This document shows, in pieces, positions 33,943-42,748 of a DNA stretch of 64,000 nucleotides. This stretch comes from Anaerococcus rubeinfantis. Its GTDB lineage: Bacteria; Bacillota; Clostridia; Tissierellales; Peptoniphilaceae. Under the pieces are notes generated by a model. The model did no database searches. It was given only the letters and a program-made list of their open reading frames with translations, and was not told the DNA's origin. The stretch is taken from NCBI RefSeq assembly GCF_001487145.1, contig NZ_LN913016.1, positions 124,001 to 188,000 on the forward strand. Direction: 5' to 3'. The position numbers were made by a program, and so were the translations under genes. Each line of letters starts with the position of its first letter. Position 1 is the stretch's first letter.

Positions 33943-34777
33943 ATCTTTTGGGAAAAATAAGGTTTTGGAAGATGTAAATTTTTCTTTGGAGGAAGGAAAA
34001 ATATATGCTTTGGTTGGAAGAAATGGATCTGGCAAAACTACTCTTTTGAAAGTAATGGCTGATATTTTTCAAAAAGATTTAGGCAAGGTTAATGTTTTTG
34101 GAAAATCTAGTGTGGAGGATAAGCACATATTGGAAAATATTGTTTATTTGCCTGATAGGTTTGATTATTTTGATTATATATCGGTTGAAAAAATGCTTGG
34201 ATATTATGAAGTTATTTATCCAAATTTCGACAAAAAATTTGCTATAAAAGAACTTGAAAAAAATAATATTGATTTTAAGAGAAATTTGAGAAATTTTTCT
34301 AAGGGCTATAAAAATTTAATCGGACTTTTGGCAACAATTTCTACAAATGCAAAAGTTCTTCTTTTGGATGAAATTCTTGATGGGATGGATGTTTTGAATA
34401 AGGAGATTATTTTATCTTATATTTTGGATTTAAAAGAAGAAGGAAGAACTGTTCTTGCTTCAAGCCACGAGCTTGAGGAATTGGCAAAAGTTGCTGATGA
34501 AACTCTTTATCTTTCTAAAGATGGAAATCTTATAAATCTTTATCAAAATAAGGAAAAATTTGTGAAGTTGCAAGTGGTTGTAAAGGATGAATTAGATCCA
34601 AAAATTCTTGAAAAATCTGTTTTGAGATTTCATTTGGGAAGAGTTTATACAATTCTGATTGATAATAGAGAAAATATTCTTGATGATATAAAAAGAAATG
34701 AATCTATTGTACAATTTGATGTTTTGGAATCAAAAATTGAGGATAATTTCTATTGGGAAAAAGGAAGGAGCAAATAA
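33914..34777 (+). CDS. ABC transporter ATP-binding protein (YtrB-like)
   Basis: Cytoplasmic ATPase of about 287 residues. Walker A GRNGSGKT is at 35-42, Walker B is VLLLDEI, and the signature is the variant FSKGYKN in place of LSGGQ, common in ABC-2 export ATPases of this type. The start is at 33914 with AAGGAGG, inside the end of the GntR gene; an in-frame ATG at 33890 is unlikely. The partner permease follows with a one-base overlap. Function, export or membrane defence, is inferred from the YtrA-type context. Confidence 0.92.
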   Translation: MAVEVMSLYKSFGKNKVLEDVNFSLEEGKIYALVGRNGSGKTTLLKVMADIFQKDLGKVNVFGKSSVEDKHILENIVYLPDRFDYFDYISVEKMLGYYEVIYPNFDKKFAIKELEKNNIDFKRNLRNFSKGYKNLIGLLATISTNAKVLLLDEILDGMDVLNKEIILSYILDLKEEGRTVLASSHELEELAKVADETLYLSKDGNLINLYQNKEKFVKLQVVVKDELDPKILEKSVLRFHLGRVYTILIDNRENILDDIKRNESIVQFDVLESKIEDNFYWEKGRSK

Positions 34778-36030
34778 TGAGAGACTTTAAAAAAGAAATT
34801 AAGATTCTTAGCAGAAGAAATGGATTTTGGATAATTCTTGTTCTTGCAGTAAGTCTTCTGTTTTCTGGACTTTTTCAAACAAAATCTTTGGATGAAAGTT
34901 ATAGATCTTTGATTCAAACAACAAATACCCTAAATAAAATGGCAAAAACTGGAAAAAAATATGATAAATATACAAAAATAGACAAAAAGTTTTTCCAAGA
35001 TAATGATGTTATATTTGAAAAAATGTCAAAAAAATATAAGTATGAAGAAAATATTAATTTTGATTATGAAAAGGCAAGCCAAAAAGAAATTGATGAACGT
35101 GAAGAGTTTCAATTAAAATATGGGGAATATATTTCAACTTTGGACCAATACAAATATTTATCTCATGAAGCCAAGGGAAAATCTAATAATTTTTATTTTT
35201 CTTATATTTCGGTTATGGGCATAGTTGTGGCAATAGTTTTGGGAGTTTTGTTTTCCTCAATGGAACACGCTACATCTTATTATGAATTTGCAAAAACCTA
35301 CCCATGGACAAAGAAAAAAGATTTTCTTATGAAAATAGGCTTTGGTTTGATGATTATTTTGGGATTTGTATTTCTTTCTTCAGCCTTAAACTATATGATT
35401 TTAAAAACTTCAAATTTTGAAATTTTAAAAACTGGAACAAGGCAAATTCCTGAAACTATCAAGAGTTTTGGAATGATTTCAGCAATCTATCTTGCGATTT
35501 TGTCAGCAGGTTTTATGGCTGGAAATATTTTGGGACATTTTGGTTTATCTGTAATGACCTTTGGATTTTTGGATATTTTGGATGGAATAATTGGGAATAT
35601 GAGTGAAATATTATTTGGATATTCAGATTACAATAGAACTTTTGTAAGTCTTATTGAGAAAAATATTCCAAACAATGGAAGTCTAATTAATACAATTTTT
35701 AGAGTTATTTTAAGACCTTTAACAAATTTTGATAGTACAAAATATGGGGTGATAGGGCTAATAATATTTTCTTTAATAGTTTTTTCTATATCTTTTTCTT
35801 TGATAGAAAAGACAAAAACAGAAAATTCTGGCAAGATGGTTTTATTAAAGCCAATCGAAAGTCTTGCAAAAATTTTGGTAATCATGCTTTTTTCAAGTAT
35901 TGGAACAATGATTTTCCAATCATCAATTTTTGAAGGATTTTCTATTATGAATTTTGTTGTTTTGGCAATATTGATTTTTGTATTTACAAAAATATTCAAT
36001 ATTTTGTTCAAATTAAAATTAAAAGTTTAA
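34777..36030 (+). CDS. ABC-2 type transporter permease protein
   Basis: Membrane protein of about 417 residues: one N-terminal segment (about 15-35), an extracytoplasmic domain of about 110 residues, and five or six further segments from about 145 on. This fits the permease of a GntR-ABC operon. The ATG at 34777 overlaps the ATPase stop by one base and has AAGGAAGGAG upstream. I recognise no substrate motif. Two hairpins follow it. Confidence 0.8.
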   Translation: MRDFKKEIKILSRRNGFWIILVLAVSLLFSGLFQTKSLDESYRSLIQTTNTLNKMAKTGKKYDKYTKIDKKFFQDNDVIFEKMSKKYKYEENINFDYEKASQKEIDEREEFQLKYGEYISTLDQYKYLSHEAKGKSNNFYFSYISVMGIVVAIVLGVLFSSMEHATSYYEFAKTYPWTKKKDFLMKIGFGLMIILGFVFLSSALNYMILKTSNFEILKTGTRQIPETIKSFGMISAIYLAILSAGFMAGNILGHFGLSVMTFGFLDILDGIIGNMSEILFGYSDYNRTFVSLIEKNIPNNGSLINTIFRVILRPLTNFDSTKYGVIGLIIFSLIVFSISFSLIEKTKTENSGKMVLLKPIESLAKILVIMLFSSIGTMIFQSSIFEGFSIMNFVVLAILIFVFTKIFNILFKLKLKV

Positions 36031-36034
36031 TAAG

Positions 36035-36092
36035 TCTACTATCTAAACCATAGTAGAAAAAAAGGCTGGAGTAATCTTCAGCCTTTTTCTGT
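36035..36092 (+). terminator. Tandem hairpins ending the ABC operon
   Basis: TCTACTAT (36035-36042) pairs with ATAGTAGA (36050-36057). A second hairpin, with AAAAAGGCTG and CAGCCTTTTT arms (about 36059-36090), ends in Ts and is the likely intrinsic terminator. Confidence 0.85.
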
Positions 36093-36149
36093 GATTAAAT
36101 CTTTAAATTTGGTAAAATAGAAGAAAGAAAAAATTTAAGGGGTGAATTT

Positions 36150-36590
36150 ATGGCAAAAGATAGGCTAACTTGGAATGAATATTTTATAAAACTTGCTCAC
36201 ATGGTTGCTCTTAGGGGAACTTGCGATAGAGCTTATGTTGGTTGTGTTCTTGTAAATAATGAAAATAGAATAATTTCTACAGGCTACAACGGATCTATAA
36301 AGGGAAATCCTCACTGCGATGAAGTTGGTCATACTATGAGAGATGGTCATTGTATTGCGACAATTCATGCAGAAATGAATGCTTTGTTATATTGTGCCAA
36401 GGAAGGAATTTCTGTTAAAAATTCAATTTGTTATGTAACTCATTTTCCTTGCCTAAATTGTACAAAATCTTTAATTCAAGCAGGAATCAAGGAAATTTAT
36501 TATTCAAATGATTACAGGGTTGATCCTTATGCGATTGAACTTTTGGAGAAAAATAAAATTAAATTTGAGAAAATAGAAAATAGAGATTAA
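36150..36590 (+). CDS. dCMP deaminase (ComEB-like)
   Basis: Zinc deaminase of 146 residues converting dCMP to dUMP, feeding dTMP synthesis. Zinc ligands and catalytic Glu are visible: HAEMNAL with His73 and Glu75, and PCLNC with Cys101 and Cys104. The insert GNPHCDEVGH (about 52-61) is typical of the dCMP deaminase group rather than cytidine deaminase. AAGGGG precedes the ATG. A UbiB-like gene starts four bases after it, likely co-transcribed. Confidence 0.93.
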   Translation: MAKDRLTWNEYFIKLAHMVALRGTCDRAYVGCVLVNNENRIISTGYNGSIKGNPHCDEVGHTMRDGHCIATIHAEMNALLYCAKEGISVKNSICYVTHFPCLNCTKSLIQAGIKEIYYSNDYRVDPYAIELLEKNKIKFEKIENRD

Positions 36591-36593
36591 AAA

Positions 36594-38228
36594 ATGGGAT
36601 ATAAAAAAAGAAAGCTTGAGATAATAAAAAAATTTCTAAGCCCAGACTTAATTTTTGATATAAGAAGACTTTTAAAAAACAGGGGAGAAAATTCCAAAGA
36701 AATACTTGAGCTTGAAAGTAAATTTGGTCAAAAATTAAGGGGCTTGTTTGAAGATTTGGGGCCGGTTTTTGTAAAATTTGGTCAATTATTATCTACAAGA
36801 AGGGATATTTTTTCGGAAAATATAATATTAGAGCTTGAAAAATTGCAAGATGATGTCAAGGAAGAAGATTTTGAAAACATCAAGGAAGTTTTTTATGGGG
36901 AATTTTCCAAGGATATTTATGATATTTTTGATAAATTCGAAGAAAAACCTCTGGCTTCTGGATCAATAGCTCAAACTCATTTGGCAACAATAAAGGTCGG
37001 TTCCCTTGAAAGAAAGGTTGTTGTAAAAGTTCAAAGAAAAGATTTGGAAAAAAATGTAAAAGAAGATTTAAAAATAATGAAAGACCTTTATAAAAAGCTC
37101 GAAATAAAGCTTGAAGGAATAAAATCTTTTAATCTTGGAGAAATTGTTGAAGAATTTGCCCTTTCTTTAAACAGAGAAATTGACTTTGAAGTAGAAAAAA
37201 ACAATATAAAAAAATATAGGAAACTAAATATTCAAAAAAAGGACCTATTTTGTCCCGATGTTTACGATTCATATTCAAGCAAAAAAGTTTTGACCATGGA
37301 ATATATAGAAGGTGAGTCCATCAGGTCAGTTTATGAAAAAAGGTCAGATATTAGAAAAGATTTGGCAGAAAAAATCATAGGAGCCTATGTAAATCAAATG
37401 TTTACTTATGGATATTTTCATGCCGATCCCCATCCTGGAAATATTTTTGTCGATGAAAATTTAAATATCTACCTTCTAGATTTTGGTATTGTCGGAAATT
37501 TATCGGAAAATTATCGTTATCAAATAATGAAAATATTTTTGGGGGCAAGTTTTAATGAGGTTAAACTTATAACTGACGCCATAATTGGCATGGGACTTTT
37601 GGAATTTGATTCCAAAAAAATTGGAGATTTTGAAAAAAGAATTCAAAAACTTTTGGATAAGTACATGGTTATGAGTCTAAATCAAATGAAACTTGCAGAT
37701 TTGATCAGGGATTTTTATACGCTTTTAGTAGATTATTCCATAAAAATTCCATCAGAGCTTACAAATTTTGGAAAAACTGTCCTAATTTTGGAAGGCTTAA
37801 TCGAAAAATTAGTTTACAAGGAGTCTTTCCTAGAACTTGCCCTTCCAATTGCAAAATCTATGGTTTTTAAAATTTTTAGTCCAGATTTGGTTTTTGATAG
37901 GGTAAGGCCAAAAATCTACGATACCTATTCTTTGATAAAAGAATTTCCCCAAACAAGTTTAAATATTTTAAGGCAACTTGCCAGGGGAGATTTTAGGATT
38001 ATAGACCAAAAAAGCGAAGAAGAAAGAAAATCTTATGAAAAAATTGAAAACCAAAAAAGTCAGGCCCTAGTTTTTCTTGGACTTTCAATTATTATAGGCT
38101 TCTCACTTTTAAGCCTTGCCCTTTTAGATTTTGATAAAAATATTTTAAAGGCGATTTTAATTGCAAGTATAGGTCTAGGATTTACCATGGTATTTGCCAT
38201 AATGAAAAATTTATACAGAAAGGAATAA
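36594..38228 (+). CDS. UbiB/ABC1 (AarF) family atypical kinase-like ATPase
   Basis: 544 residues. The protein-kinase-like core shows the KxGQ-type entry VKFGQLLSTR (about 59-68), SGSIAQTHL (about 122-130), VVKVQRKDL, HADPHPGNIFV (about 276-286) and LLDFGIVG, with two C-terminal membrane helices (about 493-540). Known relatives support ubiquinone synthesis or lipid handling through ATPase activity. An anaerobe of this type is not expected to make ubiquinone, so a membrane-lipid role is more likely, in line with the acyl-ACP thioesterase gene next door. Substrate unknown. Confidence 0.93.
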   Translation: MGYKKRKLEIIKKFLSPDLIFDIRRLLKNRGENSKEILELESKFGQKLRGLFEDLGPVFVKFGQLLSTRRDIFSENIILELEKLQDDVKEEDFENIKEVFYGEFSKDIYDIFDKFEEKPLASGSIAQTHLATIKVGSLERKVVVKVQRKDLEKNVKEDLKIMKDLYKKLEIKLEGIKSFNLGEIVEEFALSLNREIDFEVEKNNIKKYRKLNIQKKDLFCPDVYDSYSSKKVLTMEYIEGESIRSVYEKRSDIRKDLAEKIIGAYVNQMFTYGYFHADPHPGNIFVDENLNIYLLDFGIVGNLSENYRYQIMKIFLGASFNEVKLITDAIIGMGLLEFDSKKIGDFEKRIQKLLDKYMVMSLNQMKLADLIRDFYTLLVDYSIKIPSELTNFGKTVLILEGLIEKLVYKESFLELALPIAKSMVFKIFSPDLVFDRVRPKIYDTYSLIKEFPQTSLNILRQLARGDFRIIDQKSEEERKSYEKIENQKSQALVFLGLSIIIGFSLLSLALLDFDKNILKAILIASIGLGFTMVFAIMKNLYRKE

Positions 38229-38229
38229 A

Positions 38230-38928
38230 ATGAGAAAAAGTAAAGAGTTTGAAGTAGAAAGGTTTCTCACAAATAGTGAGGGATATTTGAAAAATAAATA
38301 CCTTTTATCCTTAATGTTTGAAGTATCTTTTGACCAAGCAGAAGAGGTAGAAGATAAAAAAATAATGGAAGATAAAAGGTGGGTAGTATATTCTTGGGAT
38401 ATAAAGATTAAAAAACCAATTAGGGCAAAAGATAAAATAAAAATCACAACTTTTGCCATAAATATGAATAAATTTTATGCCTACAGAAACTTTTTTATTG
38501 AAAAAGATGGGGAAATTATTGCCAAAGCTTATTGCGTATTTTTATTATTTGGCCTTAAAAAAATGCGTCCAATAAAAATTCCAGAAGAAATTGCAAAAGC
38601 CTACCAAAAAGAAAATCCTATTTACAACGAAAAATCCCACAAATACGTGGAAAATTTTGGAGATTTGGAAAAAATTCAAATAAGAAACACAGACCTTGAC
38701 TCAAATTACCATGTAAATAACGCCTCCTATATGGATTTATTGGGAGAAATTTCAAATGTAAAGGACCAAGATATAGAATTTATAAATATAGTTTATAAAA
38801 ATGAGATTAGGAATAAAAAATATGTTTTTGGACAAAAATCTCAAGATAAAAATGAAATTTCATACAGATTTGTTGATGGTGATGGAAAAATTTATACTTA
38901 TGGAAAGCTAGGACTTAGAAATGTATAA
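38230..38928 (+). CDS. Acyl-ACP thioesterase (FatA/FatB-type, double hotdog)
   Basis: 232 residues in the acyl-ACP thioesterase family, which releases free fatty acids from acyl-carrier protein. The diagnostic second-hotdog motif, TDLDSNYHVNNASYMD, is near residues 154-169 and holds the catalytic-site Asn/His pair. The first hotdog (about 1-130) has W-x-(V/I)-x-S-W-D-like sequence. One base separates it from the UbiB gene, and its end overlaps the next gene by eight bases. Bacterial members occur in many anaerobic Firmicutes. Confidence 0.9.
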   Translation: MRKSKEFEVERFLTNSEGYLKNKYLLSLMFEVSFDQAEEVEDKKIMEDKRWVVYSWDIKIKKPIRAKDKIKITTFAINMNKFYAYRNFFIEKDGEIIAKAYCVFLLFGLKKMRPIKIPEEIAKAYQKENPIYNEKSHKYVENFGDLEKIQIRNTDLDSNYHVNNASYMDLLGEISNVKDQDIEFINIVYKNEIRNKKYVFGQKSQDKNEISYRFVDGDGKIYTYGKLGLRNV

Positions 38929-39517
38929 GGAAAATTATGGAAATATTCCAAATAAGGACAAGATAAATTTTTATTTGATAGAAGATAATGAAAATTTGGG
39001 TCCTTGGGTTACAAGGTCAAAAATAATCGGAAAAAGTGCAAAAATTATTGGAAAAGAATTAGGGCTTGATGAGGACATAGCCTTTGCTTGTGGTTCACTT
39101 TTTGATATAGGAAAAAAAGAAAAGAAAAAAGGACTAGAAAAAAATTTTAAATCTTTTCATATTTTAAGAAATGAAACATATTTTTTCCCAGCCAAAATTG
39201 CCATAAGCCACTCTTTTATTGTTAAAGATATAAATTCATATCTTGGAGAAATTAATTTGGAAGAAAAAGATATTAATACAATAAAAAATTTACTTTTGTC
39301 TTACTCTTATACCGATTATGACAAATTAATCCAAGTTTTAGATAATTCCATAACTGATATTTACCTAGGAATTGAAAAAAAACAAGAAATTTTAAAAGAA
39401 AAATACGAAAAAATTCCTTTTGAAGATGAAAGATTAAAAAAATTAAAAGAATACGAAAAATATTTTGAAAATAAATTAAAAAATCCTATAGGATATTATG
39501 TAAATAAATTTTTGTAA
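38921..39517 (+). CDS. HD-domain-like protein with degenerate metal-binding motif
   Basis: 198 residues resembling small HDIG phosphohydrolases. The order LGPWVTRSKIIGKSA (26-40), GLDEDIAFACGSLFDIGKK (48-66), SFHILRN and ISHSFIVKDIN follows that family, but the expected first His is Arg32 and the HD doublet is Phe61-Asp62. The downstream SHSF His is kept. It probably does not hydrolyse phosphoesters and may bind a ligand instead. It overlaps the thioesterase gene by eight bases and is last in the dCMP deaminase-UbiB-thioesterase unit. Exact function unknown. Confidence 0.7.
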   Translation: MYKENYGNIPNKDKINFYLIEDNENLGPWVTRSKIIGKSAKIIGKELGLDEDIAFACGSLFDIGKKEKKKGLEKNFKSFHILRNETYFFPAKIAISHSFIVKDINSYLGEINLEEKDINTIKNLLLSYSYTDYDKLIQVLDNSITDIYLGIEKKQEILKEKYEKIPFEDERLKKLKEYEKYFENKLKNPIGYYVNKFL

Positions 39518-39600
39518 AAAAATATTAATTTATTCACAAAAATTTTCAAAAATCTAAGAAAATGGTAATATATATAGGTATTAAAAATTTAGGAGGATTT

Positions 39601-40821
39601 ATGAATTGTCTTATTGGGCAGTCAGGTGGACCTACTGCAGTTATTAACTCATCTTTGGCTGGAGCTATTCAAGCTGGGATTGATTTTGATTTTGAAAATG
39701 TATATGTTTCTTTAAATGGAATTGAGGGACTTTTACATGAAAATATAAAGTGTGTTGACAAAGATTTATTTGAAAAAGAAAAAGTAAAAGATAGGCTAAA
39801 AAAAAGACCATCTTCAATTCTTGGTTCTTGCCGTTTTAAATTAAGTGATGACTTAGAAGATGATCAATATAAAAAAATCTTTGAAAACTTGAAAAAATAT
39901 GAAATTTCAACTTTTGTCTATATTGGTGGAAATGATTCAATGGATACAGTTATGAAACTCAATTCATACATAGAAAAAAATAAAATTGATTGGGTAAATG
40001 TGGTTGGTTGTCCAAAAACAATAGACAATGATCTTTGTGAAATGGACCATTCACCAGGATTTGCATCTGCATCAAAATTTGTAAATACAGCCCTAAGACA
40101 AATTAGGCTAGATTGCGATATCTATCCAATAAAATCAATCACCTTTGTAGAAATCATGGGAAGAAATGCTGGCTGGTTGACTTCAACTTCTTATCTTGCA
40201 AATTACAAAAGAAAAAAGGATATAGTAAATCTAGTTTATCTTCCAGAAGATTCAAAGTCTTTGGATGATATAGAAAAAGAAATAGAAGAAAAATTCAAGG
40301 AAGATAACAATTTGGTGATTGCTGTTTCAGAAGGATTTATGGACAAGGAGAAAAAGCTTGAAAATGAAAGTGAAAAATCCTTCGACAAGGGCTTTAACCA
40401 TCCGATAATTGCAGGAATTGGCCTAAAAATTTCAGATTATATTCACGATAAATTAAAGGTAAAAACTCGTTCAGTTGAATTAAATATTGTCCAAAGAACA
40501 AGTTTTCTAATTTCAAAAACTGATTCTGAAGAAGCTTATGAATTAGGATATCTTGCTATAAAAGAAGGAAAAGATAAGACAAATATTGTTCCAATTTTAA
40601 AAAGAGAAAATGGAGAAGAATACAAGGTAATTTATTCAACAACAAATCCATCAAATATAGCAAACAAAGAGAAAAAAATTCCAGAAGAATGGCTAGAATC
40701 AAGAGAAATTTTAAAAGAAAAAATCACCGAATACACCTTGCCATTAATAAAAGGTGAAATTAGTCAAGAATTTACAGACGGAATTTTTGATTATATAAAA
40801 TTAGAAGATTTTACAAAATAA
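39601..40821 (+). CDS. 6-phosphofructokinase, probable PPi-dependent type
   Basis: Phosphofructokinase family, about 406 residues from the ATG at 39601 (AGGAGG site; in-frame ATG at 39562 is less likely). It phosphorylates fructose-6-phosphate in glycolysis. In ATP enzymes the phosphate loop reads GGDGS and the next motif PGTIDND. Here they are GGNDS (109-113) and PKTIDND (138-144). Asp112 and Lys139 are the substitutions linked to pyrophosphate use, so I infer a PPi-dependent, reversible enzyme. Assay would be decisive. It stands alone upstream of a structured repeat. Confidence 0.88.
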   Translation: MNCLIGQSGGPTAVINSSLAGAIQAGIDFDFENVYVSLNGIEGLLHENIKCVDKDLFEKEKVKDRLKKRPSSILGSCRFKLSDDLEDDQYKKIFENLKKYEISTFVYIGGNDSMDTVMKLNSYIEKNKIDWVNVVGCPKTIDNDLCEMDHSPGFASASKFVNTALRQIRLDCDIYPIKSITFVEIMGRNAGWLTSTSYLANYKRKKDIVNLVYLPEDSKSLDDIEKEIEEKFKEDNNLVIAVSEGFMDKEKKLENESEKSFDKGFNHPIIAGIGLKISDYIHDKLKVKTRSVELNIVQRTSFLISKTDSEEAYELGYLAIKEGKDKTNIVPILKRENGEEYKVIYSTTNPSNIANKEKKIPEEWLESREILKEKITEYTLPLIKGEISQEFTDGIFDYIKLEDFTK

Positions 40822-41030
40822 AAAGACCCGACCGGGTTTCAGAGCGTAGACAAAGTATAGCTATATATAATATTCTATTTTAAAATAAAAATTAAGATAC
40901 GTGCCATCTCGACTAAGTGAGTGAAACGAACGCATGGAGAGATCTAATGAGATTTCTCGACTCACTACGTTCGCTCGAAATGGGTGAAAATTTAGTTTGT
41001 CAGCAGTCTGAGACCAAACCGGGTCTTTTT
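40820..41030. repeat. Structured intergenic element with 11-bp terminal inverted repeats
   Basis: AAAAAGACCCG (40820-40830) is inverted at 41020-41030. Inside is a complex palindromic block (about 40903-40985): CGAACG (40927-40932) with CGTTCG (40968-40973), and GAGAGATCT (40937-40945) with AGATTTCTC (40950-40958). GAGACC and GGTCT near the right end plus a T-run give a possible terminator. The GC-rich palindrome stands out from the surroundings and resembles short dispersed REP-like repeats of Firmicutes. No reading frame seen. It lies between convergent genes. Confidence 0.65.
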
Positions 41031-41268
41031 ACATAAAAATAATTTCTTTCCCATCAATAATTTTTACAGGAATCCCAACTTGACCACTTTCAATTTTTTC
41101 TTTAAACTCAGGCTTTTTGTCTCTGTATGAGAAAAATCTTTTTAGATTTGCCATTGATTTTGTAATATCAATCAATTCTGTATTTTTAAAATACTCAGGA
41201 TTTTCCTTGTAATTTTCAAGTATTTCTGTGCAATCTGGACAAAGTGAGCTTACAAAAATTTCAATCAT
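41029..41268 (-). CDS. Glutaredoxin-like thiol protein
   Basis: 79 residues with a thioredoxin-fold pattern: beta strand IEIFVSS, active-site CPDC (Cys10-Cys13), and the cis-proline segment VGIPVKIIDG near the C-terminus. It is shorter than classical glutaredoxins, and the CPDC pair is unusual against CPYC. It likely acts as a small dithiol reductant or scaffold. It overlaps folA by four bases and is translated after it. Confidence 0.8.
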   Translation of the reverse strand: MIEIFVSSLCPDCTEILENYKENPEYFKNTELIDITKSMANLKRFFSYRDKKPEFKEKIESGQVGIPVKIIDGKEIIFM

Positions 41269-41753
41269 TTTTTCCTCCTATAATTTACATATTTAAATTT
41301 TGTATCATTTTCAAAAAAATCTTCAGACTCATCAAAAATTTCAAAATCCTCATCCTCATCAAAATTATGAAGAAAAGTATCAGCATCTTTTTTCCTATCA
41401 ATTTTTGTTAAAATGGCTTGGTCACAGAAAGGTAAAAGCAAATCAACAATTTGATTTCCACCAATCACAAAAACTTCCCTATCATTTTTATTTTCATCCA
41501 AATATTTCAAAAGATTTTCCACCTTATTAAAAACCAAGGCATCATCAAGCTTTAAACTTTCATTTCTAGTTAAAACCAAATTTTCTCTGTTAGGAAGAGC
41601 TCCATTCATGGATTCATAAGTTTTTCTTCCCATAATAACAATATTATTTAAGGTTAATTTTTTAAAATGAGCCAAATCTTTTTTTATATGAAAAAGAAGT
41701 TTGTTATCCTTACCAATTCCAAATTCCTTATCAACCGCCAAAATTATTTTCAT
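41265..41753 (-). CDS. folA: Dihydrofolate reductase
   Basis: DHFR, 162 residues, reducing dihydrofolate to tetrahydrofolate with NADPH. Family features are IILAVDKEFGIGKDNKLLFHI (start), MGRKTYESM (about 41-49), LTRN and FVIGGNQIVDLLL (about 96-108). The loop after GIGKDN lacks the usual Leu-Pro-Trp and reads LLFHI. No thymidylate synthase gene is adjacent. It shares an operon with the downstream glutaredoxin-like gene. Confidence 0.93.
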   Translation of the reverse strand: MKIILAVDKEFGIGKDNKLLFHIKKDLAHFKKLTLNNIVIMGRKTYESMNGALPNRENLVLTRNESLKLDDALVFNKVENLLKYLDENKNDREVFVIGGNQIVDLLLPFCDQAILTKIDRKKDADTFLHNFDEDEDFEIFDESEDFFENDTKFKYVNYRRKK

Positions 41754-41868
41754 AAAAACTCCTTGAAAGCTACTTATATATTTAATTCTATCATGTTTAA
41801 GGAAAAAATTAAATTTAAAAAATAAATGGGTATAAGATAAAAAAGAATAAAAATAAAAGGAGTAATAA

Positions 41869-42516
41869 ATGAAATTTTTTCTAGATACTGCAAACGTTGA
41901 TCAAATAAAAAGAATAAATGATTTGGGACTTTGTGATGGAGTTACAACAAATCCATCACTTATAAAAAAAGAAGGAAGAGATTTTAAAGAAGTCGTGACA
42001 GAAATTGCATCAATTGTTGATGGACCAATCTCTGCAGAAGTAACAAGCTATGATTACGAAGAAATGGTAAAAGAAGCTTTAGAAATTGCAAAATGGTCAG
42101 AAAATATTGTAGTAAAAATTCCTATGACAGAAGATGGATTAAAAGCTATCAATACCCTTTCAAAAAAAGGAATAAAAACAAATTGCACCCTAATTTTTTC
42201 AGTAAGCCAAGGACTAATGGCAGCAAAAGCTGGGGCAACATACATTTCTCCATTTGTTGGAAGAATAGATGATATGGGAGAAGATGGGGGAGAATTAATT
42301 TATAATTTAAAACAAGTTCTCGATAATTATGGATTAAAAACTGAAATTATAGCAGCATCAATCAGAACAAATAAACATCTAGAAGATGCAGCCTTGGCAG
42401 GAGCCCATATAGCAACAATCCCAGGAAATTTATTTGAAAAATTGTGGACCCATCCACTAACAAGCCAAGGAATAGAAAATTTCAAAAAAGATTGGGAAGC
42501 TTTTTTAAAAAGATAA
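41869..42516 (+). CDS. Transaldolase / fructose-6-phosphate aldolase family (TalC-like)
   Basis: 215 residues, the short class I aldolase subfamily. The Schiff-base Lys83 is in VVKIPMT, with VTTNPSLI (25-32), [12 protein letters not shown] and IIAASIRTN. Members act as transaldolase in the non-oxidative pentose phosphate pathway, or as fructose-6-phosphate aldolase. FVGRIDD is typical of transaldolase members. An AAGGAG site precedes the ATG. Monocistronic, with a terminator downstream. Confidence 0.93.
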   Translation: MKFFLDTANVDQIKRINDLGLCDGVTTNPSLIKKEGRDFKEVVTEIASIVDGPISAEVTSYDYEEMVKEALEIAKWSENIVVKIPMTEDGLKAINTLSKKGIKTNCTLIFSVSQGLMAAKAGATYISPFVGRIDDMGEDGGELIYNLKQVLDNYGLKTEIIAASIRTNKHLEDAALAGAHIATIPGNLFEKLWTHPLTSQGIENFKKDWEAFLKR

Positions 42517-42565
42517 AAAGTGTAAGCATGTCAAGAAAATATATATAAAAATTTTATTAAATGGT

Positions 42566-42609
42566 AAAAAAGGAATGTCTATTAAAATTAAAAAGATATT
42601 CCTTTTTTT
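42566..42609 (+). terminator. Intrinsic terminator after the transaldolase gene
   Basis: An A-tract with AGGAATGTCT (42566-42580) pairs with AGATATTCCT plus a T-tract (42594-42609), about 15 bp with one G-U pair and a 13-base loop. Confidence 0.85.
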
Positions 42610-42748
42610 AGTATAAAATTTTTTATTAATTTAAAGTCTTATATTTTATATTGAGTTAAATTATTCACGAATATAAGGTAATTATTATAAATACTTTTAA
42701 GAAAGATATTATTAAAACTTATAAACAATCGATATATAAATGAAATTG

